Counted from the stretch's first letter, positions 1 to 8,379 are shown. The stretch: DNA of 64,000 bases from SB11 sp035906255 (GCA_035906255.1 JAMIFM010000008.1:1-64000); one strand, 5' to 3'. Made by a program: numbers and translations. The notes: generated by a model from the sequence alone, not told the origin.

Positions 1-2
1 AA

Positions 3-1886
3 GTTACCGATGCACGCAGTATTACCGTTACCTTACAGCACAGCTTTATCGAAGTTCCTAAAAACAGCTTTACTCCCCGTTTTGACGACCCTCGTGTAGG
101 GTATTTTACCCACGAGGTTAACGATATGACCACTGAGAGTGTTACTCCATACCGCGACGTAATACACCGTTGGCACCTTGAAAAGAAAAATCCTGAACTG
201 ACTGTTGACGAACCTGTAACCCCAATTACATGGTGGATTGAGAATACAACCCCTGTGGAGTACCGCGAAACTATTAAGCAAGCGGGTATGAAATGGAACC
301 TTGCATTTGAAAAAGCCGGATTTAAAAACGCTGTGAAAGTTGAAGTGCAACCTGATACCGCTACTTGGGATGCAGGTGATATCCGCTACAACGTATTACG
401 CTGGACATCTTCTCCCAACCCTCCGTTTGGCGGATATGGACCCAGCTTTGTAAACCCGCGCACAGGTCAGATTTTAGGTGCTGATATCATGCTTGAATAC
501 ATTTACATCACCAACCGTTTGAAGCAAAACGATGTATTTGGTATTATTGGTCTTGAAGGGATGTTGAATGAAATGAACACCAACCACGATAAAAACGTAG
601 GCCATTACTGCGAGGCTGGTCATTACTTGCATCAAACCACCCTTTTTGGTTTGTACGGTATGATGGTGAACAATGCTACCCAAGCAGATAAAGACGAGTT
701 TATCAAGCAATCGCTGCACTACTTGATACTGCACGAAATGGGGCACACTTTAGGTCTTAACCATAACATGAAAGCATCGCAGATGCTTAGCCCTACTGAA
801 CTTGCCGATAAAAACACCGTTGAAACTTTTGGATTGATTGGTTCAGTAATGGATTATCCTGCCACTAACTTCAGGTTGGATGGTAAAAAGCAAACCAGCT
901 ACTTCACCACCAAACCAGGTCCTTACGATGATTGGGCAATTGATTTTGGCTATTCAGCTGCTGATAAAGACGCCGATGCTGAGAAAAAACGCCTTGAAAA
1001 GATACTTTCGCGCAGTACTGAACCCAAACTGATCTTTGGTAACGATGCCGACGATATGCGCAGCCCGGGTAAGGCTATTGACCCCCGCGTGAATGTAAAT
1101 GACCTTAGCAGCGATGCCATTGGTTATATGACCGAACGTATGCAAATAGCTAACAAAGTGATGGGCGATATTAAAAACAAGTTTAGCGTTGCAGGTCAAT
1201 CGTACCAGCAATTGCGTACTGCTTATTTGGTATTGTCGTCAGAATACGCAGGCGCTGCATCTATTATCTCTCGTTATATCGGCGGTGTTTACATCGATCG
1301 TGCAATGGTGGGGCAGGCAGGCGCAACACAACCTTATACTCCCGTTAAATATGAAGACCAAAAAAGAGCTATGAAAACATTGGCTGAAAATGTTTTTGCT
1401 CCTAATGCTCTTAAAGCAGCCGATAACCTGTACCAATACCTACAAGAACAACGCAGGGGCTTTAATTTCTTCGCTACTACCGAAGACCCTAAAATCCACG
1501 ACAGAGCACTAGCGATACAAAGTATTGCTCTTGCACACATAATGCACCCGGCGGTAATGGAACGTCTTACCGATAGCCGTATGTATGGTAACAAGTATAG
1601 TGTAAATGAAATGCTGACCGATTTAAACGATGCTATTTTTAAAGAAGATTTAAACGGCAATGTAAGTACTATCCGCCAGAACCTTCAAATAGCTTATACC
1701 AAAAAACTGGCTTCTATTGTTGATGAAAAGTCAACCTATGATAACATCAGCAAATCAGCTGCATTGGCAGCAACCCAAAACATCCTTTCGCAAATGCGCG
1801 TTGCAAAATTAAAAGGCGATGCTGAAACGAAAGCCCACCGCGAGCATTTGATATTTATTATTGAAAAAGCATTAGCAACAAAATAG
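3..1886 (+). CDS. Secreted zinc metalloprotease (DUF5117/DUF4953-like), 5' end outside window
   Basis: The reading frame is open from the left edge, so the N-terminus is missing and the visible ATG at 126 is internal. About 627 residues remain. The metzincin zinc motif HEMGHTLGLNH (HExxHxxGxxH) is complete, and the Met-turn-like SVMDY follows about 80 residues later. The layout fits the large secreted zinc-dependent metalloproteases of Bacteroidota that carry DUF5117 and DUF4953 domains; the natural substrate is unknown. The C-terminal 250 residues are helical and lack a T9SS sorting domain. A strong terminator follows at 1914-1944. The family call rests on the motif and overall look, not on a search. 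Confidence 0.85.
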   Translation, partial: VTDARSITVTLQHSFIEVPKNSFTPRFDDPRVGYFTHEVNDMTTESVTPYRDVIHRWHLEKKNPELTVDEPVTPITWWIENTTPVEYRETIKQAGMKWNLAFEKAGFKNAVKVEVQPDTATWDAGDIRYNVLRWTSSPNPPFGGYGPSFVNPRTGQILGADIMLEYIYITNRLKQNDVFGIIGLEGMLNEMNTNHDKNVGHYCEAGHYLHQTTLFGLYGMMVNNATQADKDEFIKQSLHYLILHEMGHTLGLNHNMKASQMLSPTELADKNTVETFGLIGSVMDYPATNFRLDGKKQTSYFTTKPGPYDDWAIDFGYSAADKDADAEKKRLEKILSRSTEPKLIFGNDADDMRSPGKAIDPRVNVNDLSSDAIGYMTERMQIANKVMGDIKNKFSVAGQSYQQLRTAYLVLSSEYAGAASIISRYIGGVYIDRAMVGQAGATQPYTPVKYEDQKRAMKTLAENVFAPNALKAADNLYQYLQEQRRGFNFFATTEDPKIHDRALAIQSIALAHIMHPAVMERLTDSRMYGNKYSVNEMLTDLNDAIFKEDLNGNVSTIRQNLQIAYTKKLASIVDEKSTYDNISKSAALAATQNILSQMRVAKLKGDAETKAHREHLIFIIEKALATK

Positions 1887-1913
1887 TTTTTAAACTGACG
1901 CTAAATAAATTAG

Positions 1914-1944
1914 GCCCTGCCCATTATACGGCAGGGCTTTTTTT
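1914..1944 (+). terminator. Rho-independent terminator after the metalloprotease
   Basis: Arms GCCCTGCC (1914-1921) and GGCAGGGC (1930-1937) pair perfectly around an 8-base loop, followed by seven T (1938-1944). It lies 27 bases after the metalloprotease stop codon. Confidence 0.85.
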
Positions 1945-2001
1945 ATAAACATGGCAGTATGTTTGAATTATCACTATTGTTAAACATACATCATTGAGTA
2001 T

Positions 2002-2748
2002 ATGACCAACCGTCGAGATTTTATAAAAAATACCGCCGTTTTAGCAGCAGGTATTACTATTGCTCCAAGTTTAGCCTGTAAAACAACACAGAGTGCAATC
2101 GTTAAAGTGGCAGCAGCCACCTACCCCACTGCCGACGGATATGTGCAAGAAAAGCTTCCATATGCGTTCAATGCTTTAGAACCTCACATTGATGCGCTTA
2201 CAATGGAAATACACTATACAAAGCATCATACGGCCTACATAAAAAAACTGAACGAGGTAAAATTTGCCCACCAAAGCATGATGGGCAAATCATTAGAAGA
2301 ATTGTTGCAAAGTGTTTCAACATTGCCCGAAGACGTACGTACCATTGTGAGAAATAACGGTGGCGGCCATTGGAACCATGCTTTTTTCTGGAAAATTTTA
2401 ACCCCGGCAATTGAACAACAATCTAAATGGACTTTGCTTGAAGCTGTTATAAAAAAATGGGGAAGTATCGAAACCTTTAAAGCCGAATTTGAAAAGGCCG
2501 GCGCAAGCCGTTTTGGTTCAGGTTGGGTTTGGTTAGTAAAAACCAACAAAGGATTAGAAATTACCAATACCGCAAATCAAGATAACCCTTTGATGGATGT
2601 AACAGAAGTGCAAGGCAGCCCCATATTAGCTCTTGACGTATGGGAACACGCATATTACTTGCAGTATCAAAACAAACGTGTCGATTACCTTAAAAGTTTT
2701 TGGAACATCGTTAACTGGAATGAGGCTGAGATACTATTCAATAAATAA
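2002..2748 (+). CDS. Exported Fe/Mn superoxide dismutase
   Basis: A 248-residue Fe/Mn-family superoxide dismutase that converts superoxide to peroxide and oxygen. The metal ligands are visible: the first His in MEIHYTKHH, the second in GGHWNHAFFW, and Asp and His in DVWEHAYYLQY. The N-terminus begins MTNRRDFIKNTAVLAAG, a twin-arginine signal followed by a hydrophobic stretch and the lipobox-like LAC at about residues 24-26. The enzyme is therefore probably exported folded and perhaps lipid-anchored, unlike the usual cytoplasmic form. Choosing Fe or Mn is not safe from sequence. It has its own transcription unit between a terminator and tRNA-His. Confidence 0.93.
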   Translation: MTNRRDFIKNTAVLAAGITIAPSLACKTTQSAIVKVAAATYPTADGYVQEKLPYAFNALEPHIDALTMEIHYTKHHTAYIKKLNEVKFAHQSMMGKSLEELLQSVSTLPEDVRTIVRNNGGGHWNHAFFWKILTPAIEQQSKWTLLEAVIKKWGSIETFKAEFEKAGASRFGSGWVWLVKTNKGLEITNTANQDNPLMDVTEVQGSPILALDVWEHAYYLQYQNKRVDYLKSFWNIVNWNEAEILFNK

Positions 2749-2762
2749 AATTTCATTTCCAA

Positions 2763-2792
2763 TTTGAAATTTGAAATTGAGTGTTATCTTTG
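2763..2792 (+). promoter_or_regulatory. Bacteroidota-type promoter for tRNA-His
   Basis: TTTG at 2763-2766 and TATCTTTG (TAnnTTTG) at 2785-2792 are 18 bases apart, the layout expected for the main sigma factor of Bacteroidota. The tRNA begins 18 bases downstream. Confidence 0.7.
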
Positions 2793-2809
2793 CACTCCCA
2801 AAAACAAAC

Positions 2810-2887
2810 GGCGGTTGTAGCTCATTCGGTTAGAGCGCTTGATTGTGGTTCAAGAGGTAGTCGGTTCGATCCCGATCATCCGCCCCA
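2810..2887 (+). tRNA. tRNA-His (anticodon GTG)
   Basis: The full cloverleaf can be drawn. It has an eight-pair acceptor with the extra G(-1) at 2810 facing C73, as expected for tRNA-His, a D arm GCTC/GAGC, and an anticodon stem CTTGA/TCAAG with loop TTGTGGT. The anticodon GTG is at 2845-2847, the T arm is present, and CCA is encoded at 2885-2887. One acceptor pair, position 5 (T2815) with 68 (T2879), is a U-U mismatch. Confidence 0.95.
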
Positions 2888-2894
2888 AAAAATT

Positions 2895-2926
2895 AAAGCC
2901 CTGCATAGCGCAGGGCTTTTTTATTT
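2895..2926 (+). terminator. Terminator after tRNA-His
   Basis: AAAGCCCTGC (2895-2904) pairs with GCAGGGCTTT (2910-2919) around a 5-base loop and runs into a T-rich stretch. It lies 7 bases after the tRNA CCA end and before the cupin gene. Confidence 0.85.
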
Positions 2927-2964
2927 TACCCCTTGTTAATCCTCAAAACACTATTTTTACCTGC

Positions 2965-3456
2965 ATGAAAACGGCTGCATATTGGATTGAAAAACTGGGA
3001 CTGGAAAGCCATGTTGAAGGCGGGGCTTATAAAGAAGTGTACCGCTCTCCCCTTTTGTTGCATAATCTCCCTCCAACATTTAAAGGACCGCGCAATGCAA
3101 GTACCTCTATTTATTTTTTACTGCAAAACGGACAGTTTTCGGCCTTCCATCGCATAGCCGCTGATGAGGGCTGGCATTTTTACGAAGGATCATCTCTTAT
3201 GGTATATGAAATTGAAGAAAACGGCACACTGATTACCCACCGTTTGGGTCGTGATTATGAAAACGGTGAACAATTCCAAACTACCATCAAAGCAGGCAGT
3301 TGGTTTGCCTCACGTGTTGAAGGCGAAGGATATGCTTTAGTAGGCTGCACCGTTGCCCCAGGTTTTGATTTTGCCGATTTTGAGTTAGCAGGGTATGAAA
3401 CCCTTGCCGGAGTGTATCCGCAACATCAAAACCTTATCAGAGAGTTAACCCGTTAA
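2965..3456 (+). CDS. Cupin protein of the DUF985 family
   Basis: A 163-residue small beta-barrel protein. The sequence features FHRIAADEGWHFYEGSSL and TVAPGFDFADFELA are typical of the DUF985 cupin family (related to yeast YML079w), whose members bind small ligands and have no settled function. The ATG at 2965 is chosen because a longer frame beginning at 2839 would run through tRNA-His and the terminator. The gene stands alone, with tRNA-His upstream and the copper-ATPase locus downstream. Confidence 0.85.
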   Translation: MKTAAYWIEKLGLESHVEGGAYKEVYRSPLLLHNLPPTFKGPRNASTSIYFLLQNGQFSAFHRIAADEGWHFYEGSSLMVYEIEENGTLITHRLGRDYENGEQFQTTIKAGSWFASRVEGEGYALVGCTVAPGFDFADFELAGYETLAGVYPQHQNLIRELTR

Positions 3457-3544
3457 GGGTAAAAAGCCTCCCCCTGTTAAGATTTATAAGTTGGGGATGA
3501 TTAAAGTCACTTATTTCCCAGCCAAAATCACCTAAATTTGTACC

Positions 3545-3796
3545 ATGCAAAACGACAAATTGCAAACGGTTGAACTTGAAGTACACGGTATGACCTGTAA
3601 CAGTTGCGCCATGAGCGTGCAAAAGGTATTGGAACGCGGTGGGGCTAAAGATGTAGTAGTGAGTTACGCTACCAACGAGGCCAAGTTTTTAAAAGACACC
3701 AATGTTTCAGTAGATGCCCTGATAAACAACATCGAAGGATTAGGGTACACCGTTATAAAAGACAAAGCAACCGCTTCTGAAAAAAAAAACGCCTGA
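3545..3796 (+). CDS. copZ: HMA (heavy-metal-associated) domain, N-terminal part of CopA or free copper chaperone
   Basis: An 83-residue protein made of a single HMA domain with the copper-binding motif GMTCNSC near residue 17. Free HMA proteins (CopZ/Atx1 type) carry Cu(I) to P1B ATPases. Translation in this frame ends at TGA 3794-3796, two codons after a run of ten A (3780-3789). The frame one base back is open from that run straight into the ATPase, and the residues so added look like the normal linker and first membrane helix of CopA. The protein may therefore be a short form of CopA or an upstream half split by a homopolymer error. TAAATTTG at 3533-3540 may be the -7 promoter box. Confidence 0.8.
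   Translation: MQNDKLQTVELEVHGMTCNSCAMSVQKVLERGGAKDVVVSYATNEAKFLKDTNVSVDALINNIEGLGYTVIKDKATASEKKNA
3780..3796 (+). other. A10 slippery run joining HMA and ATPase frames
   Basis: Ten consecutive A (3780-3789) are followed by C and the zero-frame stop TGA (3794-3796). In zero frame the codons are GAA AAA AAA AAC. Both A AAA AAA and A AAA AAC heptamers are present, so a -1 ribosomal slip, or insertion of one A by RNA polymerase, would fuse the HMA domain to the ATPase (about 718 residues in all). Confidence 0.6.
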
Positions 3797-5700
3797 GCAT
3801 ATTCTCGCTCGAGGTTAAATTTATAATCTCTTTACTGTTTTCCATCCCTTTAGTGCTGCACATGGCGGTATCGTGGCATTTTTTGCACGACCCTAAAGTG
3901 CAGTTTTTACTTTGTTTGCCCGTGATGGCAATCGGCGTTATACACTTTGGTAAAAGTGCTTATCACTCTATCCGTGTTGGCGCACCCAACATGGATCTGC
4001 TGATATTTTTAGGTTCCTTTTCTGCATTCATATACAGTGTTTGGGGCTCGGTAGTTTTTGAGGGCTTGCCCGAACAAAAAAACTACTTGTTTTTTGAAAC
4101 CGCCGCCACCATTATTACTCTTGTACTATTGGGCAACCTGATTGAAAAACGTGCTGTTACCCGCACTACTACAGCCATAGAGGAGTTGAACAAATTGCAG
4201 CCCGCCAAGGTGAAAAAGGTAGTTCACAACCTGCTTACCAATCACACAGAGATACAAACTACCGACCTCAAAAACATAAAAGTAGGCGATGTTATTGAGG
4301 CAACAACAGGCGACAGTATAGCAGTGGACGGCACGGTAATAAACGGCGACGGGGAAATTGACGAAGCTGCTATTACGGGGGAAAGTATGCCTGTATTTAA
4401 AGACAAAGACAAACCTGTAGTGAGTGGTACAGTGGTTAATCACGGTAAAATACACTACAAAGCAACTGCTGTAGGCAGCGATACTTTGCTGGCAAAAATT
4501 ACCCAAGCAGTTAAAGATGCCCAAACCCACAAACCTCCCATTCAAAAATTCAGTGATAAAGTAAGTTTAGTATTTGTCCCCGTCGTACTGGGATTAGCCA
4601 TACTTACCTTTTTGCTGTCTTATTTTGCTCTTGGCGTAGATGTTACCGGTTCATTACTACGCGCTATTGCTGTACTGGTAATCTCATGCCCTTGCGCTAT
4701 GGGCTTAGCAACACCCACTGCTGTTATGGTTGGTTTAGGCAGAGCTGCACAAAACCAAATATTAATTAAAGGTGCGGGAACTATTGAAGAACTGGGTAAA
4801 GTAAAAACTGTGGTTTTTGATAAAACAGGAACCTTAACCACAGGCCGTTTCCGTATAAAAAACTTCACCACGTATAATTACGCTGACTTTGTTGCAAAAT
4901 CAGTGATTTATAGTTTAGAAAGTGTGAGCAACCACCCCATAGCCAAATCGATTGTAGAGGACTACAAAGATTGGAATTGGCGTAAAATGGAGTTTATGAA
5001 GGTGGAAGAAATTAAGGGCAAAGGTATTATGGCCGAAGACGCTACAGGTATTGTGTATCGCTTGGGTAGCCGTGATTTTGTAGATGACAATACGGGGGAT
5101 ATTAAACACGAGGCTGATATTTTTCTTAGCTACAACAAAATGGTAGTGGCCTCTTTTGATGTTGAAGACCAAGTTCGTCCTGAAGCCAAAACGGTAATAG
5201 ATTTCTTAAACAACAAAGGCATTCGCACACTGATGCTGAGTGGGGATAGTGAAAAGAAATGCCGTTTTGTAGCCGAGCGTTTGGGATTGAAAGAGTTTTA
5301 CCACAGCCAATTGCCCGAAGACAAACTAAATAAACTGAAAGAACTTTCGCAAAAAGGTAAACTGGCTATGGTTGGCGATGGTATTAACGATGCCCCCGCC
5401 CTCACACAAGCCGATATTGGCATTACGCTATCAAACGCCACTGATGCTGCCCGTCAAAGTGCTAACATTGTATTGATAGGCAACCAACTGGATAAACTGG
5501 TAGCCGCTTATTATATAGGCACAAAAACATTCAGCACTATTAAGCAAAATTTGCTATGGGCATTGGCATATAACGTAGTCGCCATACCTTTAGCTGCAAT
5601 GGGCTACCTAAGTCCTATGCTGGGTGCATTAAGCATGGCCTTTAGCGATGTGGTGGTAATTGGAAACTCGCTGCGCTTGAAGTGGCGGAAGATTGGGTAG
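3787..5700 (+). CDS. copA: P1B-type copper-exporting ATPase
   Basis: A Cu(I)-transporting P-type ATPase pumping copper out of the cytoplasm. Motifs in order: the GAPNMDLLIFLGS helix, the actuator TGES, CPC in the ion-binding helix (SCPCAMGLATPTA), the phosphorylated DKTGTLTTG, the nucleotide-binding SNHPIA, the hinge MLSGDS and GDGINDAPAL. This frame is open only from base 3781. If translated on its own it would begin at GTG 3853 or ATG 3862, losing part of the first membrane helix. Joined through the A10 run to the HMA domain it is about 718 residues, the usual length of a one-HMA CopA. I regard the joined protein as the functional one. Confidence 0.9.
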   Translation, partial: KRLSIFSLEVKFIISLLFSIPLVLHMAVSWHFLHDPKVQFLLCLPVMAIGVIHFGKSAYHSIRVGAPNMDLLIFLGSFSAFIYSVWGSVVFEGLPEQKNYLFFETAATIITLVLLGNLIEKRAVTRTTTAIEELNKLQPAKVKKVVHNLLTNHTEIQTTDLKNIKVGDVIEATTGDSIAVDGTVINGDGEIDEAAITGESMPVFKDKDKPVVSGTVVNHGKIHYKATAVGSDTLLAKITQAVKDAQTHKPPIQKFSDKVSLVFVPVVLGLAILTFLLSYFALGVDVTGSLLRAIAVLVISCPCAMGLATPTAVMVGLGRAAQNQILIKGAGTIEELGKVKTVVFDKTGTLTTGRFRIKNFTTYNYADFVAKSVIYSLESVSNHPIAKSIVEDYKDWNWRKMEFMKVEEIKGKGIMAEDATGIVYRLGSRDFVDDNTGDIKHEADIFLSYNKMVVASFDVEDQVRPEAKTVIDFLNNKGIRTLMLSGDSEKKCRFVAERLGLKEFYHSQLPEDKLNKLKELSQKGKLAMVGDGINDAPALTQADIGITLSNATDAARQSANIVLIGNQLDKLVAAYYIGTKTFSTIKQNLLWALAYNVVAIPLAAMGYLSPMLGALSMAFSDVVVIGNSLRLKWRKIG

Positions 5701-5701
5701 T

Positions 5702-7126
5702 TTAAATGTTTCCTGTATCACGGAAAGCACCTTTGACAAAAGTTCTTTCAAAATAATAACTTCTTAGATTTCTTGGGATTGTTATAGACGAGTCAGATAC
5801 AATTGCTTTTGGTTCACCTAAAACACTATCTACTTTAAAATCTTCTATTATTTCCCAGTTTTCTTTACGAGAAGCATGCTGGGGGAACTCAGGAGGATAG
5901 AATTTTAAAACATTTATTTCGAGCCCATCTCCTAAAAGGCCATCAGTAAAGTCTTGTAAGCAAATAAAAATTTCATCTATGCCATCTTTATCAATATCAT
6001 ATTGACCAATGAGAAACTTCACATTGCTTTTGAACCACCGCTGTTCTCCTCCTGCGTCAGTATCTATACCTATAGTGAAATTAAAAGGCAACCATACCGA
6101 GGTTTCATTAAAGGTTGCTGCAAAAACAACTTCGGCAGCCTGATATGAAAAGGCTTTTATTTTTTTTGGTGTAACTTTTATTTTACTTGCAAATCGAAGT
6201 TCGAATTCAACTCCTGAACGTATATCATCTAATGTCCACACAACAGACGTTTTTAATCCCTTAACAAACAATTTGCTATCATCAACATCTTGAATAAAAA
6301 CATCCTCTGATTCATTCGTATCAAAATAGACACTAGGGCGTCTCCATTTTGTGGTCCAACTTTCGGTATTCGTTAAATTATAAGGCAACTCCAATGCACG
6401 AACCATTTCAATAACCATTTCTTTGAGTTCAACCATTACCCCAGCACCAATTAACACTTGACTAATGTTCCCCTCTGCTTCATCAGGTTTAGGATTAACA
6501 ACTGCTCTATGCCATATAAACTTTGAAGATATTACTTCACTAAAATATTCTATTGGATTAACATTATTGAAATGGTTTTTTGGGTAAAATGTTGACAGCT
6601 CAATCAAAACTTTCTCATAAAAGTCAATCATTTCGTAGTTTGACTGAATCATTTCAGATGTAGTACCTGAATTTCTTCTAATTTGAGCTATGTCTTCGGC
6701 TGTGGAATGAAAAATTGAGATTCTTTCCAAGTAATTATCCAGTTCAACGCTGCTATCAGTAGTTCGATAGTTTAAATGTGGAATATTACCATTGTTCCTT
6801 TTAGTATAAATTATAGATGCGTCTTTATCAGCTTTCTCTCTTCTATCTGATACACGTTTTAACCATTCTTTTTTATACTTCCGTACTAGTTCAGCACCGA
6901 GCTTTCTCCCAAAGCCACCTTGAATTTGGGTATCATTATGACAGTCTAAACAAAGAACAGAAAGATTATCAATTGAGTTATTTGATGGTAATTCATCAAT
7001 ATGATGAATTTGGATTGCTTTTCCTTTTTCAGCACAAACACAACATGTTCTATCTGATAAGTACAGTATTTCTGAAGCAACGGAATCAGGTATTGGAATT
7101 CTTTCTTTTTTATTTCGAGATGGCAT
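5702..7126 (-). CDS. HNH-domain protein with a large uncharacterised C-terminal region
   Basis: A 474-residue protein. Residues 30-65 form an HNH/zinc-finger nuclease module: CCVC, then IQIHHIDE (the HH pair), N, and LCLDCHND. HNH modules cut DNA or RNA in restriction systems, homing endonucleases and effectors. The remaining roughly 370 residues are not recognised. Near the C-terminus GQYDIDKDGIDEIF resembles a calcium-binding DxDxDG loop of the FG-GAP or EF-hand kind. It is a single gene between copA and rlmH on the opposite strand and looks more A+T-rich than its neighbours, which suggests acquired cargo. No partner methylase or immunity gene is adjacent. Function is unknown; defence or repair roles are guesses. 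Confidence 0.65.
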   Translation of the reverse strand: MPSRNKKERIPIPDSVASEILYLSDRTCCVCAEKGKAIQIHHIDELPSNNSIDNLSVLCLDCHNDTQIQGGFGRKLGAELVRKYKKEWLKRVSDRREKADKDASIIYTKRNNGNIPHLNYRTTDSSVELDNYLERISIFHSTAEDIAQIRRNSGTTSEMIQSNYEMIDFYEKVLIELSTFYPKNHFNNVNPIEYFSEVISSKFIWHRAVVNPKPDEAEGNISQVLIGAGVMVELKEMVIEMVRALELPYNLTNTESWTTKWRRPSVYFDTNESEDVFIQDVDDSKLFVKGLKTSVVWTLDDIRSGVEFELRFASKIKVTPKKIKAFSYQAAEVVFAATFNETSVWLPFNFTIGIDTDAGGEQRWFKSNVKFLIGQYDIDKDGIDEIFICLQDFTDGLLGDGLEINVLKFYPPEFPQHASRKENWEIIEDFKVDSVLGEPKAIVSDSSITIPRNLRSYYFERTFVKGAFRDTGNI

Positions 7127-7178
7127 AACTTAATTTGCTAAATATACTTAATCGAAATTTTAAATAGTAAGTTACAAA

Positions 7179-7652
7179 TTGAAAATAAAACTATTATGGA
7201 TAGGCAAAACTGCCGATAAGTATTTAGAGGAAGGCATTAGCATTTATGCCGGCCGACTGAAACACTATTGCCGTTTTGAGACCCAAACCTTGCCCGATAT
7301 AAAAAATGCCAAGAACCTAAGCAAAGAGGAACTGAAAGAGAAAGAAGGCAAACTGATTTTAGAAACATTAGGGCAGGGGGATATTTTGGTATTGCTGGAT
7401 GAAAACGGCAAGCAATACACATCGCCGCAATTGGCTGATTTTGTTCAGAAACTGCTAAACAGAGGTGCCCAACAAATTGTATTTGTAATAGGTGGGGCTT
7501 ACGGTTTTAGCGAAGAAGTTTACAACCGCTCTGATGCAAAGGTTTCACTATCTCCCCTCACTTTTTCACACCAAATGGTACGCCTTATTTTTGCAGAGCA
7601 ATTATACCGCGCCTTTACCATATTGAAAGGCGAACCCTATCACCACGTTTAA
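7179..7652 (+). CDS. rlmH: 23S rRNA (pseudouridine1915-N3)-methyltransferase RlmH
   Basis: A 157-residue SPOUT-class methyltransferase that methylates pseudouridine 1915 in helix 69 of 23S rRNA. The SAM-binding trefoil knot is marked by FVIGGAYGFSEEV, and the conserved C-terminus reads LTFSHQMVRLIFAEQLYRAF...GEPYHHV. The length is that of the family. The start codon is TTG at 7179; no ATG lies near the conserved N-terminus, and the first residues (MKIKLLWIGKT) match what the family shows. It is convergent with rplT, with a shared terminator between them. Confidence 0.95.
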   Translation: MKIKLLWIGKTADKYLEEGISIYAGRLKHYCRFETQTLPDIKNAKNLSKEELKEKEGKLILETLGQGDILVLLDENGKQYTSPQLADFVQKLLNRGAQQIVFVIGGAYGFSEEVYNRSDAKVSLSPLTFSHQMVRLIFAEQLYRAFTILKGEPYHHV

Positions 7653-7677
7653 CTATAAATGAATCAATAGAAATAAA

Positions 7678-7700
7678 AAAAGGGGCGTAAAGCCCCTTTT
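7678..7700. terminator. Bidirectional terminator between rlmH and rplT
   Basis: AAAAGGGGC (7678-7686) and GCCCCTTTT (7692-7700) pair perfectly around GTAAA. It has T-rich ends on both strands and sits between two convergent genes, so it can serve both. Confidence 0.85.
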
Positions 7701-7725
7701 GTATAGTTAGAAGTAATAAACTTAC

Positions 7726-8070
7726 TTATTTTACTGCATTCACAACCGCTTTAAAAGCTTCGGGATTGTTCATTGCCAAATCGGCAAGTGCTTTACGGTT
7801 AAGACCGATGTTTTTATCGTGTACTTTACCCATAAATACCGAGTAGCTCATACCTTCTTGGCGGGTAGCAGCGTTGATACGCTGAATCCACAAAGCACGG
7901 AAGTTGCGTTTTTTGGTTTTACGGTCACGGTAGGCATATTGCAAACCTTTCTCTACAGTGGTTTTGGCAACCGTCCACACATTTTTGCGTGCGCCCCAGT
8001 AGCCTTTGGCTAACTCAAGGACTTTTTTTCTTCTTTTGCGCGAGGCAACGGAGTTGACTGAACGTGGCAT
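7726..8070 (-). CDS. rplT: 50S ribosomal protein L20
   Basis: A 114-residue L20, an early 23S rRNA binder needed for large-subunit assembly. The conserved start MPRSVNSVASRKRRKKVL and the RDRKTKKRNFRALWIQRINAA block are present, and the length is normal. It is the last gene of the thrS-infC-rpmI-rplT operon. In other bacteria L20 represses translation of this operon; no L20-binding mimic could be confirmed here by eye. Confidence 0.98.
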   Translation of the reverse strand: MPRSVNSVASRKRRKKVLELAKGYWGARKNVWTVAKTTVEKGLQYAYRDRKTKKRNFRALWIQRINAATRQEGMSYSVFMGKVHDKNIGLNRKALADLAMNNPEAFKAVVNAVK

Positions 8071-8150
8071 AGTATTTATTTTTTGGTAGTTAGCGCCCCG
8101 ATAATCGGAGACTTAAGGCTAAATCCCGGTGTTAAAAAATTGGTTTAAAA

Positions 8151-8351
8151 TTATTTACCAATGGTAAGCATTAGCTCAACATTGTTTGTATCGGCTTTGC
8201 AAACGTAAGCTGCATAAGTAAGGTTACGTTTTTGCTTAGTACCTTTTTTGGTAAGGATGTGACGTTTGAACGAGTGGTTCATCCTTATTTTTCCGCTACC
8301 GGTTACCCTGAAACGTTTCTTGGCACCCGATACTGTTTTCATCTTTGGCAT
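8151..8351 (-). CDS. rpmI: 50S ribosomal protein L35
   Basis: A 66-residue L35 beginning MPKMKTVSGAKKRFRVTG, with the HILTKKGTKQKRNL block typical of the family. It lies 28 bases after infC and 80 bases before rplT, the usual infC-rpmI-rplT order, and is presumably co-transcribed with them. Confidence 0.97.
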   Translation of the reverse strand: MPKMKTVSGAKKRFRVTGSGKIRMNHSFKRHILTKKGTKQKRNLTYAAYVCKADTNNVELMLTIGK

Positions 8352-8379
8352 TTTATATCGTATTTATTGTTCTTTAAAA

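Noticed and set aside
2839..2964. Upstream extension of the cupin reading frame
   Set aside because: It begins inside tRNA-His and crosses the tRNA terminator; the conserved protein begins at ATG 2965.
3853..5700. Independent CopA gene starting at GTG 3853
   Set aside because: This start would cut into the first membrane helix, and the same frame upstream encodes a normal CopA linker and helix, so a join with the HMA domain is more likely.
6817..7128. Plus-strand frame inside the HNH gene
   Set aside because: It is a shadow of A+T-rich coding DNA on the other strand, with no recognisable domain or start signal.
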